This document shows, in pieces, positions 26,953 through 35,578 of a stretch of DNA of 64,000 nt. Position numbers and translations under genes: made by a program. Location: NCBI RefSeq assembly GCF_040822085.1, contig NZ_CP162006.1:3844001-3908000 (forward strand), given 5' to 3'. The stretch's first letter is position 1. Each line of letters opens with the position of its first letter. The notes below the pieces were generated by a model. The model did no database searches. It was not told the DNA's origin and worked only from the letters and a program-made list of their open reading frames with translations. Origin of the DNA: Rhodoferax sp. WC2427. GTDB taxonomy: Bacteria > Pseudomonadota > Gammaproteobacteria > Burkholderiales > Burkholderiaceae_C.

Positions 26953-27654
26953 ATGTTTCGCGCGCTTATGCACCGGGCGACAACCCTGCTCCCCAGCCAT
27001 TGCGCCGTTTGCCGCGCCTGGCCCAGCCAGCCGGTGTGCGGGGCCTGCGTGGCGCGGTTTGCCCAGCCGGTGCCGCGCTGCCGAACCTGTGCATTGCCGG
27101 TGCCGGAGGGGGTTGGCCAGTGCGGTGCCTGCATCCTGCACCCGCCCGCGCTGGATGGTTGCCTGGCGGCGGTGGCCTATGCCTACCCGTGGTCGACGTG
27201 CATTGCGCAGTTCAAATTCCAGCAGCAGGTGGGCTGGGCGGGCACGCTGGCCGAGTTGCTGCGCCACAGCCCCTGGGTGGAACCCGCATTGGAGCAGTGC
27301 GATAGTGTGTTGCCCATGCCTTTGTCGGCCCAGCGGCTGCGCGAGCGCGGCTACAACCAGGCGCTGGAGCTGGCCCGCCACCTGGCCCCGCAGAAAACCC
27401 GGCCCCACCTGCTGCTGCGCACCCGCCACACCGCGCCCCAGCCCACCTTGGGCCGGGCCGAGCGGATCCGCAATGTGCAAGGCGCGTTCGCGCTGGAGCC
27501 ACTGCGGGCCGATGCCGTGCGCGGCCAGCGCGTGGTGCTGGTGGACGACGTGATGACCAGCGGTGCCTCGCTAAGTGCGGCAGCCACCGTGCTGAAACAG
27601 GCCGGGGCGGTGCACGTCACCGGGCTGGTGGTGGCGCGCACCCCAGCGGATTAA
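26953..27654 (+). CDS. ComF-family amidophosphoribosyltransferase-like protein
   Basis: A 233-residue ComF-type protein, linked in other bacteria to DNA uptake. The N-terminus has four CxxC-type knuckles (CAVC, CGAC, CRTC, CGAC) for zinc, and the C-terminal PRTase domain has [17 protein letters not shown], the PRPP-binding signature. The middle carries [17 protein letters not shown], a ComF hallmark. The ATG at 26953 is preferred to a GTG one codon earlier. Its stop overlaps that of the convergent threonine aldolase by four bases. Confidence 0.88.
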   Translation: MFRALMHRATTLLPSHCAVCRAWPSQPVCGACVARFAQPVPRCRTCALPVPEGVGQCGACILHPPALDGCLAAVAYAYPWSTCIAQFKFQQQVGWAGTLAELLRHSPWVEPALEQCDSVLPMPLSAQRLRERGYNQALELARHLAPQKTRPHLLLRTRHTAPQPTLGRAERIRNVQGAFALEPLRADAVRGQRVVLVDDVMTSGASLSAAATVLKQAGAVHVTGLVVARTPAD

Positions 27655-28673
27655 AAGGCCCGGATCACCTCGGCCACGCGCCGCACATCGGCCTCGCTCA
27701 CATCCAGATGCGTTACCAGGCGCAGCTTGTACAGGCCGGTGGCCAGCACCTGGTGGGCGCGCAAATGGGCCACCAGGGCCTCGGCCCGCTCGGCGGCAAT
27801 CTGCAAGAACACCATGTTGGTGGGGCCTGCGTCCACCTGCAGGCCCGGCACGTCGGCCAGCAAGGCCGCCAGCAGCCGGGCGTTGGCATGGTCGTCGGCC
27901 AGGCGCGCCACATGGTGCTCCAGCGCGTACAGGCCGGCGGCGGCCAGCACCCCGGCCTGACGCATGCCGCCGCCCAGCATCTTGCGCCAACGGCGGGCCT
28001 GGTGGATGAAGTCCTTGCCGCCCAGCAACACCGAGCCGACCGGCGCGCCCAACCCCTTGCTCAGGCAGATGCTGACCGAGTCAAACCCCGCCACCAGCCG
28101 GTGCGCGGTCTGCGCCAGGCCTTCGCCCGCGTGCTGCGAGGCCACCACAGCGTTGAAAAACCGCGCCCCGTCCAGGTGGCATTGCAGCCCCCGGCTGTGG
28201 GCCAGCGCCACCGCAGAGTCCACGTAGTCTTGCGGCAGCACCTTGCCGCCGAGGGTGTTTTCCAACGCCAGCAGTCGTGTGCGGGCGTGGTGAAAGTCGT
28301 CGGGTTTGATGGCCGCGGCAATGCGCTCCAGCGGCAGGCTGCCGTCGCTGGCGTGGTCCAGCGGCTGCGGTTGCACGCTGCCCAGCACCGCCGCACCACC
28401 CGCCTCCCATTTGTAGCAATGGGCCTCCTGGCCGACGATGTACTCGTCGCCGCGCTGGCAGTGGGCCATCAGCGCCAGCAAATTGCTTTGGGTGCCGGTG
28501 GGGCAAAACAGCCCGGCCTCGAAGCCCAGGCGCTCGGCCAATGAGGCCTGCAGCAGGTTCACGGTGGGGTCGTCGCCAAACACGTCGTCGCCCAGCGGGG
28601 CGCTGGCCATGGCAGCTTGCATGCCGGGGGTGGGACGGGTGACGGTGTCGCTGCGCAGGTCAATGATTTTCAT
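27651..28673 (-). CDS. ltaE: Low-specificity L-threonine aldolase
   Basis: A PLP enzyme that cleaves L-threonine and L-allo-threonine to glycine and acetaldehyde. The 340 residues start at [18 protein letters not shown], which fixes the start at 28673. Landmarks are [11 protein letters not shown], the family sequence [21 protein letters not shown] and the PLP lysine in [14 protein letters not shown]. It is divergent from trmL (52-bp gap) and convergent with comF. Confidence 0.93.
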   Translation of the reverse strand: MKIIDLRSDTVTRPTPGMQAAMASAPLGDDVFGDDPTVNLLQASLAERLGFEAGLFCPTGTQSNLLALMAHCQRGDEYIVGQEAHCYKWEAGGAAVLGSVQPQPLDHASDGSLPLERIAAAIKPDDFHHARTRLLALENTLGGKVLPQDYVDSAVALAHSRGLQCHLDGARFFNAVVASQHAGEGLAQTAHRLVAGFDSVSICLSKGLGAPVGSVLLGGKDFIHQARRWRKMLGGGMRQAGVLAAAGLYALEHHVARLADDHANARLLAALLADVPGLQVDAGPTNMVFLQIAAERAEALVAHLRAHQVLATGLYKLRLVTHLDVSEADVRRVAEVIRAF

Positions 28674-28725
28674 GGTGCTCCATCGGTTGCGGGGATTGTC
28701 CGCGTCTCTTGGATAATCTGCTGCT

Positions 28726-29193
28726 ATGTTTAACATTGTCCTGGTCGAACCCGAAATCCCGCCGAACACCGGCAACGTCATCCGCCTGGCTGCCAACACC
28801 GGTTGCCATCTGCACCTGGTCGAGCCGCTGGGTTTTTCGATGGACGACAAGCACATGCGCCGCGCGGGCCTGGACTACCACGAGTACGCCACCCTCACCC
28901 GCCACGCCGACTGGCCCCGTTTTCTAGCCACCGCCCAGCCCGACCCGCAGCGCCTGTTTGCCCTGACCACGCGCGGCACCGGCAGCGTGCACGGCAGCGC
29001 CTTCGCGCGGGGCGACTGGCTGGTGTTTGGCTCGGAAACCAAGGGCCTGGCCGAGAGCGTACGCGCCGCCTTCGCCCCGGAGCGGTGTTTAAAGCTGCCG
29101 ATGCGCCCCGGCCAGCGCAGCCTGAATTTGTCCAACGCCGTGGCCGTCACGGTGTTTGAGGCCTGGCGCCAGTGCGGTTTTGAGATGCTATAA
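28726..29193 (+). CDS. trmL: tRNA (cytidine(34)-2'-O)-methyltransferase TrmL
   Basis: A SPOUT-class methyltransferase acting on wobble position 34 of certain tRNA-Leu. The 155 residues have the knotted SAM-binding elements [28 protein letters not shown] and [18 protein letters not shown]. The last codons and the TAA stop (ATGCTATAA) are formed by the edge of a palindromic repeat, so the C-terminus GFEML may have been trimmed or altered by it. Confidence 0.92.
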   Translation: MFNIVLVEPEIPPNTGNVIRLAANTGCHLHLVEPLGFSMDDKHMRRAGLDYHEYATLTRHADWPRFLATAQPDPQRLFALTTRGTGSVHGSAFARGDWLVFGSETKGLAESVRAAFAPERCLKLPMRPGQRSLNLSNAVAVTVFEAWRQCGFEML

Positions 29194-29240
29194 ATTAAGT
29201 AGCTTGTCACGCTTATGGAATAAGCGCTAGAGGCCGATTT
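29186..29240. repeat. Palindromic repeat copy D, forming the trmL stop
   Basis: It begins TGCTATAAATTAAGTAGCTT and runs to GCGCTAGAGGCCGATTT, occupying almost all of the gap between the convergent trmL and MaoC genes. The trmL TAA is inside it. Confidence 0.75.
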
Positions 29241-29249
29241 CTTATAAAT

Positions 29250-29705
29250 TTACAAGGTGTAGCGCAGCAGCAATTCGGCCACGCAGGCGGGCTTGGGGTG
29301 GCCCTCCAGCTCGATGGTGGCCTCCAGCGTGGTCTGCACGCCGGATGGGGCCAGCCCAGTGCAGTCCAGCAGCTTCAGGCGCGCCCGTACCCGGCTGCCC
29401 ACCGGCACGGGGGTGATGAAGCGCACTTTGTTCAGGCCGTAGTTCACGGCCATGCGCGCCTCGGCCACGGCAAACGAGCTTTCCAGCAGGCCCGGCAGCA
29501 GCGCCAGTGTGAGAAAGCCGTGCGCAATCGGCCCGCCAAACGGCCCGGCGTTGGCCCGCTCGCCCGCCCGGTGGATCCACTGGTGGTCGCCCGTGGCATC
29601 GGCAAACTGGTCTACCTGCTGCTGGGTGACCCGTGTCCAGTCGCTGACGGCAATCTCCTGTCCCACCGCCTGGGCCAGGGCGGCAAAGGTGTCAAAGCTG
29701 CGCAA
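29250..29705 (-). CDS. MaoC-family enoyl-CoA hydratase/dehydratase
   Basis: A hot-dog-fold hydratase of about 151 residues. The hydratase-2 catalytic motif appears as DATGDHQWIH with Asp and His, followed by GPFGGPIAHGFLTLALLP. Such enzymes hydrate enoyl-CoA, often for polyhydroxyalkanoate or fatty-acid metabolism. No ATG is available in frame: TTG at 29705 (LRSFDTFA) is the most likely start and CTG at 29711 an alternative. It begins directly after the parA stop, suggesting coupled translation. Confidence 0.85.
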   Translation of the reverse strand: MRSFDTFAALAQAVGQEIAVSDWTRVTQQQVDQFADATGDHQWIHRAGERANAGPFGGPIAHGFLTLALLPGLLESSFAVAEARMAVNYGLNKVRFITPVPVGSRVRARLKLLDCTGLAPSGVQTTLEATIELEGHPKPACVAELLLRYTL

Positions 29706-29707
29706 GA

Positions 29708-30334
29708 TCAGGCATCCAGCCAGGCAGCCAAGGGCAGCCACTGTTCCAGGTCTTTTTCGACCCGGCTCGGGGCCACGTCGAACAGGGTCAGGCCGGCGGC
29801 GGCCAGGTGCACGTAGTTTTGCGTGTCGCGCAGGTTGGTGATCACCGGCACCTCCAGGCCGTCCAGGTATTCGCGCAGGCGGTCGGCGGCAAAGGTGCGC
29901 TCGTCCACCCGCATGCCGACCAGGCCGACCTGCATCTTGTCGATGCGGCGGTGCTCGGCCAGGCGGTCCAGAAATTTGCGCGTGGCAAAGATGTCGAACA
30001 CGCTGGGCTGTAGCGGCACCACGATCTTGTCGGCCAGGCGCATCACGTCCTTGAAGCGCTTGCCGTCCAGCCCGCCGGGCGTGTCCAGCACCACCACATG
30101 GCCCGCCTTGCCGCCCTTGGGCGGCTTGGCGATCTCGTCCGCGCCCACGTCCCAGGCCTGGATGGGTGCGACCGTTGCCGGGCGCAGGCCCAGCCACAGA
30201 TGGGACGACTGCTGCGGGTCCGCATCGCCCAGCAACACGGTGTGCCCCTGCGCGGCGTAATAGCCCGCGATCTGGGTCGACAGCGTGGACTTGCCGACTC
30301 CGCCTTTGGGACTGGCAACAACGACGATGGGCAT
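29708..30334 (-). CDS. Orphan ParA-family ATPase
   Basis: A deviant Walker-type ATPase of 208 residues. Walker A KGGVGKSTLSTQ and the signature DADPQQSS are intact; VLDTPGGLD is the second Asp motif. ParA/MipZ-like proteins position DNA or protein complexes. No parB or parS is nearby, so its cargo is unknown. The ATG at 30334 (MPIVVVASPKGG) is chosen over a longer frame. It lies 48 bp from the divergent quinone reductase gene. Confidence 0.85.
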   Translation of the reverse strand: MPIVVVASPKGGVGKSTLSTQIAGYYAAQGHTVLLGDADPQQSSHLWLGLRPATVAPIQAWDVGADEIAKPPKGGKAGHVVVLDTPGGLDGKRFKDVMRLADKIVVPLQPSVFDIFATRKFLDRLAEHRRIDKMQVGLVGMRVDERTFAADRLREYLDGLEVPVITNLRDTQNYVHLAAAGLTLFDVAPSRVEKDLEQWLPLAAWLDA

Positions 30335-30382
30335 GGGAACTCCTGGAAAAGAAGGGGCGAAAAATTTTGCTATGTTAGCGGG

Positions 30383-31012
30383 ATGCACCACCCAGCCGAT
30401 TCACCGCCACTTTCCACACCCCCGAAGATCTATTTGCTCGCCGCCCACCCGAACTGGCGTGCCTCCCGCGTCAACCAGCGCCTGCTGGCGGCAGCCCGCA
30501 CACTGGCAGACGGTAACCTGCAGCTCGACGTGCAAGACCTGTACGCCAACTACCCCGACTACGCCATTGACGTGGCCGCCGAACAGGCCCGCATGGAAGC
30601 CGCCGACCTGCTGGTGCTGGTGCACCCCATCCAGTGGTATTCCATGCCCGCGCTGCAAAAGCTCTGGTTCGACGAGGTGCTGACCTACGGCTGGGCCTTT
30701 GGCGCGGTATCGGCCGAAACCGAAGAGGCCGCCCCCACCGGTGCGCCCGGCACCGCCCTGCGCGGCAAGGCCCTGTGGCTGGTGGTAACCACCGGCGGGC
30801 AAGAAGACTCCTACCACCCCGAAAGCTACAACCGCTACCCGTTTGACGCGTTCCTGCCACCCTACGCCCAGACCGCCGCCCTGTGCGGCATGCATTTTTT
30901 ACCGCCGCTGGTGCTGCACGGTGCCCACAGCGCAGGCAAACAAGAGGTGCTGGACCACATCGACCTGTTTCGCCAACGGCTACAGACCTATCCCCACTGG
31001 ACAACTCGGTAA
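30383..31012 (+). CDS. KefF-like NAD(P)H:quinone oxidoreductase
   Basis: A flavodoxin-fold oxidoreductase of 209 residues (Flavodoxin_2). It has LLAAHPNWRASRVNQRLL for phosphate binding, VHPIQWYSMPALQKLWFDEV, and VVTTGGQEDSYHPESYNRYP near the flavin site. Its stop lies 6 bp before a KefC/KefB-type antiporter. In E. coli KefF is an ancillary activator of KefC, so the same pairing is likely here. Quinone reductase activity is inferred from the family. Confidence 0.87.
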   Translation: MHHPADSPPLSTPPKIYLLAAHPNWRASRVNQRLLAAARTLADGNLQLDVQDLYANYPDYAIDVAAEQARMEAADLLVLVHPIQWYSMPALQKLWFDEVLTYGWAFGAVSAETEEAAPTGAPGTALRGKALWLVVTTGGQEDSYHPESYNRYPFDAFLPPYAQTAALCGMHFLPPLVLHGAHSAGKQEVLDHIDLFRQRLQTYPHWTTR

Positions 31013-31018
31013 ACCGGT

Positions 31019-32845
31019 ATGGAACACGCACCTTCCTGGCTGATCAACAGCTTCATTTATCTGAGCGCCGCCGTCATCGCCGTGCCGCTGAGCAAGGCCC
31101 TGGGACTGGGCTCCATCATTGGCTACCTGGCCGCAGGCATTGCCATCGGCCCCTGGGGTCTGGGCCTGGTCACCGAGGTGCAGGACATCCTGCATTTCGC
31201 CGAATTCGGTGTGGTGCTGATGCTGTTCCTGATCGGCCTGGAGCTGGAGCCCAAACGCCTGTGGAGCCTGCGCCGCCCGATCTTTGGCTGGGGCACGGCC
31301 CAGGTGGTGGGCTGCGCGGTGGTGATTTTGCTGGGGGCCATGGCAGCGGGCGTGCCCTGGCGCATTGCACTGGTGGCCGCGCTGGGTCTGGCCTTGTCCA
31401 GCACGGCAATCGCGCTGCAGGTGTTTGGCGAACGCAACCTGCTGCCCACGCGCAGCGGGCAGGCAGGATTCTCCATTCTTTTGTTCCAGGACGTGGCGGC
31501 CATTCCGATCCTGGCATTGATTCCATTGCTGGGCAGTATTTCTGAACAAAATGAGGCTTTAGGCTATACAGCACAGGCGCTACAAGCTCTCAAAACAGTA
31601 GCAGTTATCGCGGGCATCGTGCTGGGTGGGCGTTTGCTGTTGCGGCCTTTGTTCCGCTGGATTGCGCGCTCCAAAACGCCCGAGATCTTCACCGCCGCCT
31701 CCTTGCTGCTGGTGGTGGGCATCGCCTCGCTGATGCTGTCGGTGGGGCTGTCGATGGCGCTGGGGGCGTTTCTGGCCGGTGTGCTGTTGGCCGAGAGTGA
31801 ATACCGCCGCGAGCTGGAGACCGATATCGAGCCCTTCAAGGGCCTGCTGCTGGGCCTGTTCTTTATCGCCGTGGGCATGAGCGTCGACTTTGGTGTGCTG
31901 CGGCAATCGCCGGGCTTGATGGCGCTGATCGTGGCGGGCTTTTTGCTCGCCAAGCTGCTGGTCATCTACGCCATCGCCAAGTGCATGGGCGTGCCGTTCC
32001 AGGAGCGGCCGGTGTTTACCGTGCTGCTGGCGCAGGGCGGCGAGTTTGCATTTGTGGTGTTCCAGACCGCCACGGCGGCGCATATTTTCTCCAACCAAAC
32101 CTCGTCGTTGCTGATTGGATCGGTTGCGGTGTCGATGCTGGTCAGCCCGATGCTGCTGCTGGCCATCGACAAGCTGTTGCTGCCCCGCCTGGCGCAGCGC
32201 GGCGGCAACCAGCTGGAAGAAATCGCCGAACAACAAGAAGCGCCCATCATCATTGCGGGTTTTGGCCGCTACGGCCAGATCGTGGGCCGCACGCTACAAG
32301 CGCAGGGACTGCACGCCACGGTGTTGGACCACGATGCCGACATGGTGGAGGCGATTCGCCAGTTTGGTTTCCGGGTGTTTTACGGCGATGCCACCCGGTT
32401 GGACCTGCTGCGCCTGTCAGGCGCGGCGACCGCCAAAATCCTGGTCGTGGCGGTGGATGACAAAGTGCAAAGCCTGAAGATTGTGGACATTGCGCGGGAG
32501 CACTTTCCGAATCTGGAGATCGTGGCCCGTGCCCGCGACGTGCCTCACTGGAACGAGCTGCGCGACCGCGGTGTGCTGCGGGTGGAGCGCGAACTCTTCG
32601 AGTCCAGCCTGCGCAGCGCCCGATCGGTTCTGGAGATTCTGGGTTACCCGCCGCATGAAGCGCGTCAGCAGGCGATGCGCTTTCGCCAGCACAACTTTGC
32701 CTTGTTCGAGCAGATGTACCCGCACCGCAAAGACCGCGCGAAGTTCATCGCCGTGGCCACAGAAGGCCGCCAGCAGTTGGAGGAGCAAATGGCCCAGGAG
32801 CGTGCGCAGCAAGCGTTGCGCAGGCCCAAAGGCTGGGGAAAATAA
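31019..32845 (+). CDS. KefB/KefC-type potassium-proton antiporter
   Basis: A monovalent cation:proton antiporter-2 of 608 residues, probably a glutathione-gated K+ efflux system. The membrane domain (to about 390) includes LGYLAAGIAIGPWGLGL-like sequence (IIGYLAAGIAIGPWG), SSTAIALQVF and DIEPFKGLLLGLFFIAVGMS. The TrkA-N domain follows (PIIIAGFGRYGQIVGRTL). A repeat-derived stretch (QNEALGYTAQALQALKTVA, residues about 178-196) lies in the loop after the fifth helix; the loop is only about three residues longer than in E. coli KefC. It follows a KefF-like gene. Confidence 0.9.
   Translation: MEHAPSWLINSFIYLSAAVIAVPLSKALGLGSIIGYLAAGIAIGPWGLGLVTEVQDILHFAEFGVVLMLFLIGLELEPKRLWSLRRPIFGWGTAQVVGCAVVILLGAMAAGVPWRIALVAALGLALSSTAIALQVFGERNLLPTRSGQAGFSILLFQDVAAIPILALIPLLGSISEQNEALGYTAQALQALKTVAVIAGIVLGGRLLLRPLFRWIARSKTPEIFTAASLLLVVGIASLMLSVGLSMALGAFLAGVLLAESEYRRELETDIEPFKGLLLGLFFIAVGMSVDFGVLRQSPGLMALIVAGFLLAKLLVIYAIAKCMGVPFQERPVFTVLLAQGGEFAFVVFQTATAAHIFSNQTSSLLIGSVAVSMLVSPMLLLAIDKLLLPRLAQRGGNQLEEIAEQQEAPIIIAGFGRYGQIVGRTLQAQGLHATVLDHDADMVEAIRQFGFRVFYGDATRLDLLRLSGAATAKILVVAVDDKVQSLKIVDIAREHFPNLEIVARARDVPHWNELRDRGVLRVERELFESSLRSARSVLEILGYPPHEARQQAMRFRQHNFALFEQMYPHRKDRAKFIAVATEGRQQLEEQMAQERAQQALRRPKGWGK
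31547..31603. repeat. Palindromic repeat copy I, inside the Kef antiporter gene
   Basis: The right half GCGCTACAAGCTCTCAAAAC ends GTAGCA at 31603 and encodes ALQALKTVA. The left half (ATGAGGCTTTAGGC) matches other copies. The local sequence is more AT-rich than the gene around it. Confidence 0.65.
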
Positions 32846-32854
32846 GGAAAGCCG

Positions 32855-33877
32855 TCAGTCGAGCGCCGCGTCGTCGTGCGCGCCGTCTTCGTCCAGAGGG
32901 GCGGCCGACTGGTAGATGATCGACATCTGCGCCACCTCGTCGGTCACCGCCTGGCGCAAGCTGGCCGGGCCCAGCACCTGGCACTGCGCGCCAAACTGGA
33001 GAATTTTCTCCATCAGCTCGCGCGGGTCCATGTAGGGTACCCGCAGCAGGTATGTCCCATCGTTTTGCTGTTTTCCCTGTTGCAAGGCATGCCACTGCAC
33101 ATTCGCCACATTGCTGGCTTTTTCGTGGCTGAACTGCAGCCGGGCCCAACGCACCCGGCCGCTGGCAAACACCCCATATTCCGGACCAAACTGGGCATCC
33201 AGTTTGTCGTCACCCACTTCGATGGCGCTGCTGGACAAAACACGCGCGTCGGTAATGGCATCTACCGCAAAGCTGTAGAGCTCGGCCTGCGCGTGGCACC
33301 AGGCTTCAAGATGCCAGCTACCGCGAAAATGCACCAACCGCTGGGGCGATACTTCCCACTCCACTGGCGCTGCGACCGCGTCGGCATAAGACAACACCAA
33401 CCGCTTGCGACGCACCAACGCCAAACCGATACGCTCAAAATAGCGTGGCGTCGGGGTTTCCTGCACCAACCCGACAATGCGCACCCGTTGCCGCAGCTCT
33501 TTCAACTCGATGTCATCGCTGGTCAGTAGGGCGTTCAGCCGGTCGGCCACAGGCACCGGATTGATGATCAGCCCGCCGGTGTCCAGATGCACCAGCAACT
33601 GCTGCATCGTCAAAAGCGCATGGATTTCGGTCGACGAAAACCACAGCCCCGGAAGCTCGTGGGTGCTGGTCGGCGGCTCCCCGGTCGATGCCAATCTGTA
33701 GCCGCCTGCTGCGCGGCTCCATTCGATAGGCAACTTGAGGCGTGTGCGCAAGTCATCCAGATCGCGCTTCAAAGTAGCCCGCGATACGTTAAGTTCAGCC
33801 TGCAAGGCTGCAAAGCTGATGACCTTGTGCTGCCGAAGAAGCTGGTCAATTTTGTAGAGGCGCCCGGTCTGGTCCAT
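32855..33877 (-). CDS. WYL-domain transcriptional regulator with N-terminal HTH
   Basis: A 340-residue regulator of the DeoR-HTH plus WYL type. The N-terminal helix-turn-helix reads QHKVISFAALQAELNVSRATL, quoted here as ISFAALQAELNVSRATLK. The WYL domain spans roughly residues 150-240 (RRKRLVLSYADA; LVHFRGSWHLEAWCHAQ). Such proteins often respond to nucleic-acid or DNA-damage signals. It is convergent with kefC (9-bp gap). Its target is unknown; a long non-coding gap lies upstream. Confidence 0.87.
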   Translation of the reverse strand: MDQTGRLYKIDQLLRQHKVISFAALQAELNVSRATLKRDLDDLRTRLKLPIEWSRAAGGYRLASTGEPPTSTHELPGLWFSSTEIHALLTMQQLLVHLDTGGLIINPVPVADRLNALLTSDDIELKELRQRVRIVGLVQETPTPRYFERIGLALVRRKRLVLSYADAVAAPVEWEVSPQRLVHFRGSWHLEAWCHAQAELYSFAVDAITDARVLSSSAIEVGDDKLDAQFGPEYGVFASGRVRWARLQFSHEKASNVANVQWHALQQGKQQNDGTYLLRVPYMDPRELMEKILQFGAQCQVLGPASLRQAVTDEVAQMSIIYQSAAPLDEDGAHDDAALD

Positions 33878-34297
33878 GTGATAACCGAAAGTGGATTCGG
33901 GTTTTTGTAATAGATGTAACTATTTGAGTCCATAGTGAGCCATAGAGCAAGGCACTTTTACACAGGCCACATGCATCGCGTCCTATGGAACAGGCCCTGC
34001 GCGGCATTTGTTCTCACTCCAATGGTGTTTATGGGAGCTTTTCAGGCACCGCCAATGGTGCCAATAGTGCGCACTGCCCTCACCAAGGGCCTTTCAACAG
34101 AAGCAATCCAATCGCGACCAGAAAAGACTCCAAACGCCACAACCCCCTGCTGCGACTACACACAAAAAACACATTTTGGAATAATCTGCACCGTGCAACA
34201 AGTTCATAGTGCCCGCCCTCCATAAAGACATGTGGGCGCGTCGGACCATTTCGCAGGAGCTATAAACCACGGGTTTTACCGTGGTAGGCTCATCACC
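33878..34297. other. 420-bp gap with no gene
   Basis: Open frames here are short, biased wrongly and without a ribosome-binding site. The only structure seen is a hairpin ACCACGG-GTTTTA-CCGTGGT (34266-34285) just before the DUF1841 start. It presumably holds the promoters of the divergent WYL and DUF1841 genes. Confidence 0.5.
34266..34285. promoter_or_regulatory. Leader hairpin or operator upstream of DUF1841
   Basis: Perfect 7-bp arms with a 6-nt loop, ending 12 bp before the ATG at 34298. It could be an mRNA leader hairpin or a repressor site. Confidence 0.3.
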
Positions 34298-34732
34298 ATG
34301 TTCAATCCTTCGCAAGCCGACGTCCGCCGTTTCTTCTGTTCCGTTTATGCCAAATCGAAGGCAGGCCAGGCGCTGGAAGCTATCGAAACAATAGCAAGTC
34401 AATGGTTGGACGAGCATCCCGAATACCATGCTGACATGGTAGATGCAGAAGCTGCTGTAGCCCGCAATTACGATGCAGAAGCGGGCAAAACGAATCCTTT
34501 TCTACACCTTTCGATGCATTTGTCGATCAGCGAACAATGTTCGATCGACCAGCCGCGCGGCATCCGCCAGTCGGTTGAGTTGCTAACGCGCCGCCGCGAC
34601 TCCCTACACGATGCCCACCACGAAACCATGGATTGCCTGGGTCAGATGCTGTGGGAAAGCCAACGTGCAGGCCGCCCCCCCGATGGTGCAGCCTATATCG
34701 ACTGCGTACAGCGCCGGGCCACGCAGGATTGA
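34298..34732 (+). CDS. DUF1841 family protein
   Basis: A 144-residue protein of a small family confined mainly to beta- and gammaproteobacteria and of unknown function. Landmarks are MFNPSQADVRRFF, DEHPEYHADM, NPFLHLSMHLSISEQ and the C-terminal DCLGQMLWESQRAG. The ATG at 34298 fits these. Residues about 19-33 (GQALEAIETIASQW) match the frame and sequence of the dispersed repeat, though native family sequence is also possible there. The gene appears monocistronic. Confidence 0.85.
   Translation: MFNPSQADVRRFFCSVYAKSKAGQALEAIETIASQWLDEHPEYHADMVDAEAAVARNYDAEAGKTNPFLHLSMHLSISEQCSIDQPRGIRQSVELLTRRRDSLHDAHHETMDCLGQMLWESQRAGRPPDGAAYIDCVQRRATQD
34356..34396. repeat. Possible palindromic repeat copy J (half) within DUF1841
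   Basis: GCGCTGGAAGCTATC followed by ACAATAGCA (ends 34396) matches the right half in the same reading frame as copies H and I. The left half is not convincing, so chance similarity cannot be excluded. Confidence 0.4.
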
Positions 34733-34740
34733 ACCGGCGT

Positions 34741-34767
34741 AAAAAAGCCCGCACGCAGCGGGCCTTT
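34741..34767 (-). terminator. Rho-independent terminator of cytochrome c4 gene
   Basis: Stem GCCCGC, loop ACGCA, stem GCGGGC; read on the minus strand it ends in six T. In the plus direction the tail is only CTTT, so it mainly serves the minus-strand gene. Confidence 0.75.
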
Positions 34768-34784
34768 GCGCAGTGCAGACGGGT

Positions 34785-35459
34785 TTAACGGAAGCGCGAC
34801 TGCGGCACGACCTTCAACTCGCCGTCCAGCGAATGGACATACCCGGCCAAGGCCTTCAGTTCCGCATTCGAGAACTGCTTTGCCACACCGCCCATGATGG
34901 CGTTGGAACGTCCCACCAAAGCGTTGCCTTCGGTTTTGTACGACTTCAACGCCACATACAAGTAGTCCGCATGCTGGCCGGCGATCTTGGGATAGGTCGG
35001 GTCGATAGGCTTGGAGAAGTTGTCGCCATGGCAGGACACGCAAGCTCCCTTGGTCAACAGCGCGGCCACCTGGGCACTGGGCTCTGTCGCAGGTTTGGCA
35101 GGCGGCATGGCCCCCTCAACGACACCACTGGCGCTGTAGTAAGCCGCCACGTCGGCCATATCCTGGTCACTCAATGAGTCGGAAATTCCACGCATAGTGG
35201 GGTGCTTACGCTCGCCCTTTTTGTAGGCGTTGAGTGCAGAAATAATGTATTTGGCACCTTGTCCCGATATTTTGGGCACCTTGTGCACCTCGGGAAAACT
35301 GGCCTGGTAGCCAACGATGCTGTGGCAACCCAGGCACATGTCCACCTTGGCGTGGCCCGCTTTGGCATCCCCCACGACGTCCTGGGCACTGGCAATAGTA
35401 GCAATACCTGCTAGCGAAACAGCAGCAAACGCGAACACCGTGGTCAGTAATTTATTCAT
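34785..35459 (-). CDS. Periplasmic diheme cytochrome c4
   Basis: An electron carrier of 224 residues with a Sec signal peptide (residues 1-25, ending IASAQD) and two class-I cytochrome c domains. Heme-binding CLGCH and CVSCH occur near residues 42 and 138, each followed by a Met-containing loop (HPTMRGIS; NAIMGGVA) for the axial ligand. This is the cytochrome c4 pattern; it could feed the caa3-type oxidase at 20-25 kb. The ATG at 35459 is chosen over a longer in-frame start. Confidence 0.9.
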   Translation of the reverse strand: MNKLLTTVFAFAAVSLAGIATIASAQDVVGDAKAGHAKVDMCLGCHSIVGYQASFPEVHKVPKISGQGAKYIISALNAYKKGERKHPTMRGISDSLSDQDMADVAAYYSASGVVEGAMPPAKPATEPSAQVAALLTKGACVSCHGDNFSKPIDPTYPKIAGQHADYLYVALKSYKTEGNALVGRSNAIMGGVAKQFSNAELKALAGYVHSLDGELKVVPQSRFR

Positions 35460-35578
35460 TTTTGCGCGCACAATCTGGGGGAAAAATCAAGCCTACATTC
35501 AGCCCTGTTTAGCAGGCTTGCCATCGACCGCGGATTATATGCGGCCCGTCTACATTCCCTTGCTCTTGTCCCACCACC

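Noticed and set aside
33935..34225. 96-residue frame in the WYL/DUF1841 gap
   Set aside because: No ribosome-binding site, no recognisable motif, and composition unlike the coding sequence around it.
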